Origin: Prevotella sp.
Lineage (GTDB): Bacteria; Bacteroidota; Bacteroidia; Bacteroidales; Bacteroidaceae
Length of the DNA stretch: 45,682 nt
Assembly (NCBI GenBank): GCA_024690505.1
Contig: JAILPA010000020.1
Coordinates: forward strand, 1 to 45,682
Direction: 5' to 3'
In this document: piece after piece, positions 41,984 through 45,682 of the stretch
Numbering within the stretch: position 1 is the first letter of the stretch
Layout of the letters: every line of letters starts with the position of its first letter
Translations under genes and position numbers: made by a program
The notes under the pieces: generated by a model
Told to the model about the DNA's origin: nothing
The model's input: only the letters and a program-made list of their open reading frames with translations
Databases searched by the model: none

Positions 41984-43828
41984 TTATTCCACGGTGACGC
42001 TCTTTGCCAAATTGCGAGGCTGGTCAACATTCTTGCCTTTGCAGACTGCGACGTGATAGGCCAGCAACTGAAGGGGAATGGTTGCCACAAGGGGCTCAAG
42101 ACACTCAAGGACATCGGGTAACTCTATCACCTCGTCGGCAATGCGGGAAATAGTATCGTCGCCTTTCGACACAAGAGCAATGACACGTCCCTGACGGGCC
42201 TTGATCTCCTGAATATTCGAGAGCACCTTCTCGTACATGGCGTTATGAGTGGCGATGACGACCACGGGCATGTCGCTGTCGATGAGAGCAATGGGGCCGT
42301 GCTTCATCTCTGCAGCAGGATATCCCTCGGCATGGATATAGGATATCTCCTTGAGTTTCAGAGCGCCTTCAAGGGCTACAGGATAGGAATAGCCGCGACC
42401 CAGATAGAGGAAATTGTGGGCGTAGGTGAAGGTCCGCGCCAAGTCTTTCACGCGGTCGTTGGTCTTCAGCACTTCACGTATCTTCTCAGGAATCTCACTC
42501 AGTCCACGCACTATCGTCAGATACTCGTCGCGACTGATGGTTCCCTTGGCCTCGCCCATGGCCAGTGCCATCATGGTAAGCACCGTGACCTGGCCGGTGA
42601 ATGCCTTGGTGGACGCCACACCAATCTCTGGGCCCACGTGAATATAGGTACCCGTGTCTGTAGCTCGGGGGATGGAAGAGCCAATGGCATTGCAGACGCC
42701 GTAGATGAAGGCACCGCGCTCCTTGGCCAGTTGTACGGCGGCCAGTGTGTCGGCAGTCTCACCGCTCTGGCTAATAGCAACGACGACATCACCCTTGCCA
42801 ACGACGGGATTCCTGTAACGGAACTCCGAGGCATACTCCACCTCCACGGGGATGCGGCAAAGGCTCTCAATGATTTGCTTGCCAATAAGTCCGGCGTGCC
42901 ACGAGGTACCACAGGCCACAATGACTACACGCTTGGCACTGAGCAGATCACGACGGTAATCGATGAGAGCGGAGAGCGTCACATGGTCGGCCTCAACATT
43001 CACGCGGCCTCGCATACAGTTGGTAAGACACTCGGGCTGTTCGAATATCTCCTTCAGCATGAAGTGCGGAAAACCGCCCTTCTCTATCTGGCCCAGGTCA
43101 ATGTCGACGGTCTTCACCGTGAGCTCTTTCTCTTCGCCAAGAATACTGACGACGTGAAGATTCTGTCCGCGGCGGATAACTGCTATATTGCCATCGTCGA
43201 GATAAACCACCTTGTCCGTATATTCCACGATGGGACTGGCATCGGAACCCAGGAAGAACTCGTCCTGCCCTATGCCTACCACGAGAGGGCTCTGCTTGCG
43301 GGCAGCAATGATCTGGTCGGGGTCGTTCTTGTCGATGATGGCGATGGCATAGGCACCGATGACCTGATAAAGCGCCACCTGAACAGCTGTCAGGAGATCC
43401 AGCTTCTTGTGCTCTTTGATATACTCCACCAGTTGCACAAGCACCTCTGTATCGGTATCCGAGACGAACTTCACACCCTTGGCCTGAAGCTTAGTCTTCA
43501 AGTCGGCATAGTTCTCGATAATGCCATTATGGATAATGGCCAGGTTCTTCGACTCCGAGTAGTGGGGATGGGCATTGCGGCTGGAGGGCTCACCATGCGT
43601 TGCCCATCGGGTATGGGCAATACCGATAGTGCCCGACAAATCCTTGTCGGAGCAGTATTCCACCAGGTTGTCAACCTTTCCTTTTTCTTTGTAAACACTC
43701 AGGTTGCCATTGTCGTTGACCAGGGCCACACCGGCACTGTCGTAGCCACGATATTCCAAACGGCGCAGTCCCTTGATTAGGATAGGGAATGCCTCCTTGT
43801 TTCCGAGATAACCAACAATTCCGCACAT
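41984..43828 (-). CDS. glmS: Glutamine-fructose-6-phosphate aminotransferase (isomerizing)
   Basis: GlmS makes glucosamine 6-phosphate for peptidoglycan and lipopolysaccharide. I start at 43828 so that Cys2 of MCGIVGYLG becomes the N-terminal nucleophile after Met removal; the upstream in-frame codons would block it. The glutaminase domain covers residues 2 to about 220 (HTRWATHGEPSSRNAHPH, IIHNGIIENY). Two SIS domains follow (ISQSGETADTL, GVASTKAFTGQ, LGRGYSYPVALEGALKLKEISY). The C-terminus PRNLAKSVTVE is canonical. Length is 614 residues. I see no obvious glmS ribozyme in its leader. Confidence 0.97.
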   Translation of the reverse strand: MCGIVGYLGNKEAFPILIKGLRRLEYRGYDSAGVALVNDNGNLSVYKEKGKVDNLVEYCSDKDLSGTIGIAHTRWATHGEPSSRNAHPHYSESKNLAIIHNGIIENYADLKTKLQAKGVKFVSDTDTEVLVQLVEYIKEHKKLDLLTAVQVALYQVIGAYAIAIIDKNDPDQIIAARKQSPLVVGIGQDEFFLGSDASPIVEYTDKVVYLDDGNIAVIRRGQNLHVVSILGEEKELTVKTVDIDLGQIEKGGFPHFMLKEIFEQPECLTNCMRGRVNVEADHVTLSALIDYRRDLLSAKRVVIVACGTSWHAGLIGKQIIESLCRIPVEVEYASEFRYRNPVVGKGDVVVAISQSGETADTLAAVQLAKERGAFIYGVCNAIGSSIPRATDTGTYIHVGPEIGVASTKAFTGQVTVLTMMALAMGEAKGTISRDEYLTIVRGLSEIPEKIREVLKTNDRVKDLARTFTYAHNFLYLGRGYSYPVALEGALKLKEISYIHAEGYPAAEMKHGPIALIDSDMPVVVIATHNAMYEKVLSNIQEIKARQGRVIALVSKGDDTISRIADEVIELPDVLECLEPLVATIPLQLLAYHVAVCKGKNVDQPRNLAKSVTVE

Positions 43829-43840
43829 AAGCAATTAAAA

Positions 43841-43921
43841 CAAAAAAAGCAACGGGCTACAAGACGCCGGGACTAAATATCTGTCGTTTGAATGTCCTTC
43901 TTGTCTTGTAGCCCGATGCTT
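43841..43921 (-). terminator. Rho-independent terminator after the polysaccharide export gene
   Basis: CGGGCTACAAGAC (43853-43865) pairs perfectly with 43903-43915, extended by AAGC/GCTT after a 2-bp mismatch. On the minus strand the stem is followed by a run of seven T (43848-43842). The loop is long (37 nt). It lies between the export gene stop (43932) and the glmS start, so it separates the two transcripts. Confidence 0.7.
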
Positions 43922-43931
43922 ATGATTACGT

Positions 43932-44741
43932 TTATTTTTTCAAGATGTTGTAGAGCAGCGAGGTCAACGAAATGAGAATTGACGTTGCCGAGAACCAGAG
44001 TGTAGTCATACTACCCACACTGGAGTTCTGTGCCTTCACCTTGTTGGGCGTGACGTTGATAACGTCGTTCTGCTGCATGTAGTAATAAGGCGAATTGATG
44101 AGATTGGCATCAGTCAAGTCGAGGAAGTGGATGCTCTTCTGACCGTTGGCGTCTTCACGGATCAGCTGCACGTTCTTACGCTGACCGTAGATGGTGAGAT
44201 CGCCTGCCTGGGCCAAGGCCTCGAGCACGGTAATCTTCTCGCGGCTCACAGTGAAAGTACCAGGACGGTTGACTTCACCAATAACTGAAATCTGATAGCC
44301 CGTCATGCGCACCGTGACGATGGGGTTCTCAGTAGATGCCATATAGGGACGAATCTTCTCCTGAATCATGTTCTCACACTCGGTCTTGGTCATACCACCA
44401 ACCTTCAGTGCGCCAAGGATGGGGAAGTTGATGAACCCATTATTGTCAACGAGATAGGTCTGGAGCATAGGCTGAGAATAGGAGTTCCTCTGACCCACAG
44501 AAAGAGGCGTTGGTACCGTCATGTTGAAGGGAGCCGCGGCCTCATCATTAGTGGTGCTCACCGTGATGGTGATTTGGTCTTTCGGCATGATACGGGCATC
44601 ATAAAGTGTTGCTGACTTAGAGAGGTCAACCGTTTCAGCGTTCTGGAAATAAGGAACGTCCTTCGTGCTGCCACAACTTCCCAACAGCACAGCCACCGAT
44701 GCCACTGCAAGCATCTGATAGAATTTCTTGTAGAATGTCAT
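43932..44741 (-). CDS. Polysaccharide export outer-membrane lipoprotein (Wza/BexD family)
   Basis: This 269-residue lipoprotein (lipobox LGSC) belongs to the outer-membrane polysaccharide export family. The poly-export domain spans about residues 48-140 (IMPKDQITITVSTTN, VDNNGFINFPILGALKVGG). An SLBB domain follows (ISVIGEVNRPGTFTV, LEALAQAGDLTIYGQR). A C-terminal hydrophobic helix (MTTLWFSATSILISLTSLLYNI) would cross the outer membrane. It is probably the first gene of, or a lone export gene at the edge of, a capsule or exopolysaccharide locus; the next genes upstream are a damaged acyltransferase and a transposase. Confidence 0.92.
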   Translation of the reverse strand: MTFYKKFYQMLAVASVAVLLGSCGSTKDVPYFQNAETVDLSKSATLYDARIMPKDQITITVSTTNDEAAAPFNMTVPTPLSVGQRNSYSQPMLQTYLVDNNGFINFPILGALKVGGMTKTECENMIQEKIRPYMASTENPIVTVRMTGYQISVIGEVNRPGTFTVSREKITVLEALAQAGDLTIYGQRKNVQLIREDANGQKSIHFLDLTDANLINSPYYYMQQNDVINVTPNKVKAQNSSVGSMTTLWFSATSILISLTSLLYNILKK

Positions 44742-44771
44742 AATTGTCTTGTTTCCTTAAAATTTTGACTG

Positions 44772-44779
44772 CAAAGGTA
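44772..44779 (-). promoter_or_regulatory. -7 element TACCTTTG of the export gene
   Basis: TACCTTTG on the minus strand (44779-44772) lies 30 bp before the export-gene ATG. I find no good -33 match at the expected distance. Confidence 0.5.
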
Positions 44780-44875
44780 ATAAAAAGGATTGATATTTAC
44801 TATTTGTCCGACTTGTTTTTCCTTAAGTTAGTATTTTTTAACAGAATTGCCGCCATAATGCAAGGGGGGAAGTTT

Positions 44876-45265
44876 TCAGATATTTTGCACACGGTATTTC
44901 CCTACCAAGAGGGGGAAATGTTTCTCCGAGGCAATGATAAGTGGAATAAACAACAATAAAAGCAGGACGGCAAAGGCGATATCAAAAACGGACTGAGTAA
45001 AGGTTGTCCTCACCAAATGAATCAGTATTTTGTGGAATCCAAGTATTATAATCGTACCCCGAGAAATAACTCTAATAGCTTTGGGTGCTTGTCCTAACGA
45101 CTTAGACAAGGCCCATACTATTACTATGCCAGCAATACCTCCTAATAAGAAAAAGAAAATGTTTCCACCATAATTGCATCGGTACATGCCCACGAATCCA
45201 TTCTTCTGATTGCACAAGAGCACAAAAAGGAGTCCAATGGCAAACGCAAAAAACAGCACATACAT
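44876..45265 (-). pseudogene. C-terminal remnant of an acyltransferase-3 family membrane protein
   Basis: The 130 residues from the ATG at 45265 contain four hydrophobic segments (MYVLFFAFAIGLLFVLLC, IFFFLLGGIAGIVIVWAL, GTIIILGFHKILIHLV, AFAVLLLLLFIPLIIA). ISRGTIIILGFH and the ending KHFPLLVGKYR are typical of the C-terminal third of O-acetyltransferase-like (acyltransferase family 3) proteins, which are normally about 340-380 residues. The N-terminal part with the catalytic region is missing, and an in-frame TAA lies just upstream of the frame (a TTG at 45274 is also possible). The transposase end lies about 100 bp upstream, so loss of the 5' part by insertion or rearrangement is likely. Confidence 0.65.
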
Positions 45266-45370
45266 ATTGTTCAACTTATTTAGAGCATTTTATGTTAACA
45301 ACCAAGGGAAATCATCTTTTTAACACAACTTTAACGTTGCAAAGAATTTTCTTCCGGTTGAAATCATCTC

Positions 45371-45682
45371 CTATCCTGCTTTTCTGAGTTTTCTGTCTTC
45401 TTCGTATGTGTCACAGTACTTGGTCTTGTTGACCGCCAGTGCCGTTATGATATGTATGAGCTTATTCTTGACATTGTTCATAGCCACTCCATGATGTTTG
45501 CCCTTGTCCCTCATTTTTTGATAATATGCTTTTATCCTGGGCTCCCACCTGATGGCACAGGTTGCAGCCTCAGAGATTAGTTTCTTAAGCTTCCTGGAGG
45601 CACATTTGCTGGTCTTTGTCTTGCCTTTCACACTTGTCCCCGACTCCTTGCCGAAGACGGCCACGCCCCAGTAGGTGGCAAT
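45371..45682 (-). mobile_element. IS110/IS1111-family transposase, C-terminal part, cut by window edge
   Basis: The frame enters from the right edge (IATYWGVAVFGKESG) and gives 103 residues to a TAG at 45373-45371. VAVFGKESGTSVKGKTKTSK then ASRKLKKLISEAA matches the C-terminal domain of IS110-type transposases (usual pattern GVAPF.Y.SGTSIRGKTRVSH). The Ser in SGTS is the likely catalytic serine. The RuvC-like DEDD domain lies outside the window. Bases 45275-45370 between the stop and the acyltransferase remnant would contain the element's end. Confidence 0.85.

Noticed and set aside
42245..43780. 511-codon open frame on the plus strand opposite glmS
   Set aside because: It is a shadow of glmS in GC-rich codons; it has no recognisable domain and the antisense gene is unmistakable.
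43829..43931. glmS ribozyme in the glmS leader
   Set aside because: The leader is fully accounted for by the terminator of the upstream gene, and no ribozyme core is recognisable.

Overview
The window looks like chromosomal DNA of a plant-polysaccharide-degrading Bacteroidota, most likely Prevotella or a close relative. The reasons are promoters of the TTTG-N19/20-TAnnTTTG type, lipoprotein-rich secretomes, a Nudix-type arabinose regulator, PA14-carrying GH31, a hybrid two-component-like protein with a propeller sensor, and secreted enzymes ending in a short 'LNGQR...GI...GRK' tail. The genus is inferred; there is no rRNA in the window.

Layout. (1) 0.2-4.6 kb, minus strand: a galactan/xyloside pair, GH53 endo-galactanase then GH31 with a PA14 insert. 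A divergent SDR gene follows. (2) 5.6-15.7 kb, plus strand: a complete L-arabinose module made of lipoprotein mutarotase, MFS sugar symporter, sodium/sugar symporter, Nudix regulator AraR, AraD and AraA. After an 850-bp non-coding stretch comes an FGGY kinase in the ribulokinase role, closed by a strong terminator. (3) 15.8-23.3 kb: TonB-dependent receptor, C69 peptidase, and overlapping recJ-recQ. (4) 23.7-30.1 kb: secreted pectate lyase (PL1), convergent with a GH28-GH2 pair. There is no SusC/SusD pair in the window. (5) 30.2-31.7 kb: NfeD-SPFH membrane pair. (6) 31.8-32.8 kb: a gene graveyard with a stop-interrupted HigA antitoxin, a stop-interrupted small lipoprotein and structured non-coding DNA. 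(7) 32.9-41.4 kb, minus strand: kdsA-kdsD-regulator-PLD lipoprotein-truA-EamA transporter, closely spaced and probably one transcript. (8) 42.0-45.7 kb, minus strand: glmS, a Wza-type polysaccharide export lipoprotein, a truncated acyltransferase and the end of an IS110-type transposase.

The two observations I find most interesting are these. First, there is a family of about 250-390-bp MITE-like elements, four copies in 45 kb (13.6, 23.4, 32.1 and 41.5 kb). They have terminal inverted repeats of the TGTCCGCTAA type and a central hairpin kept in every copy by different arm sequences. One copy ends about 13 bp before the pectate lyase start codon. Second, the 1249-residue regulator at 35.9-39.6 kb has the architecture of a hybrid two-component system, but its phospho-acceptor His is Asp, it has no ATPase domain, and its receiver Asp is Lys. 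It looks like a membrane-spanning sensor that controls transcription without phosphotransfer, encoded in a Kdo-synthesis operon.

Minor themes are intergenic low-complexity words that also occur in frame inside coding regions (GH31, TonB receptor, PL1), palindromic intergenic repeats, and a 22-bp phased tandem repeat upstream of the FGGY kinase.
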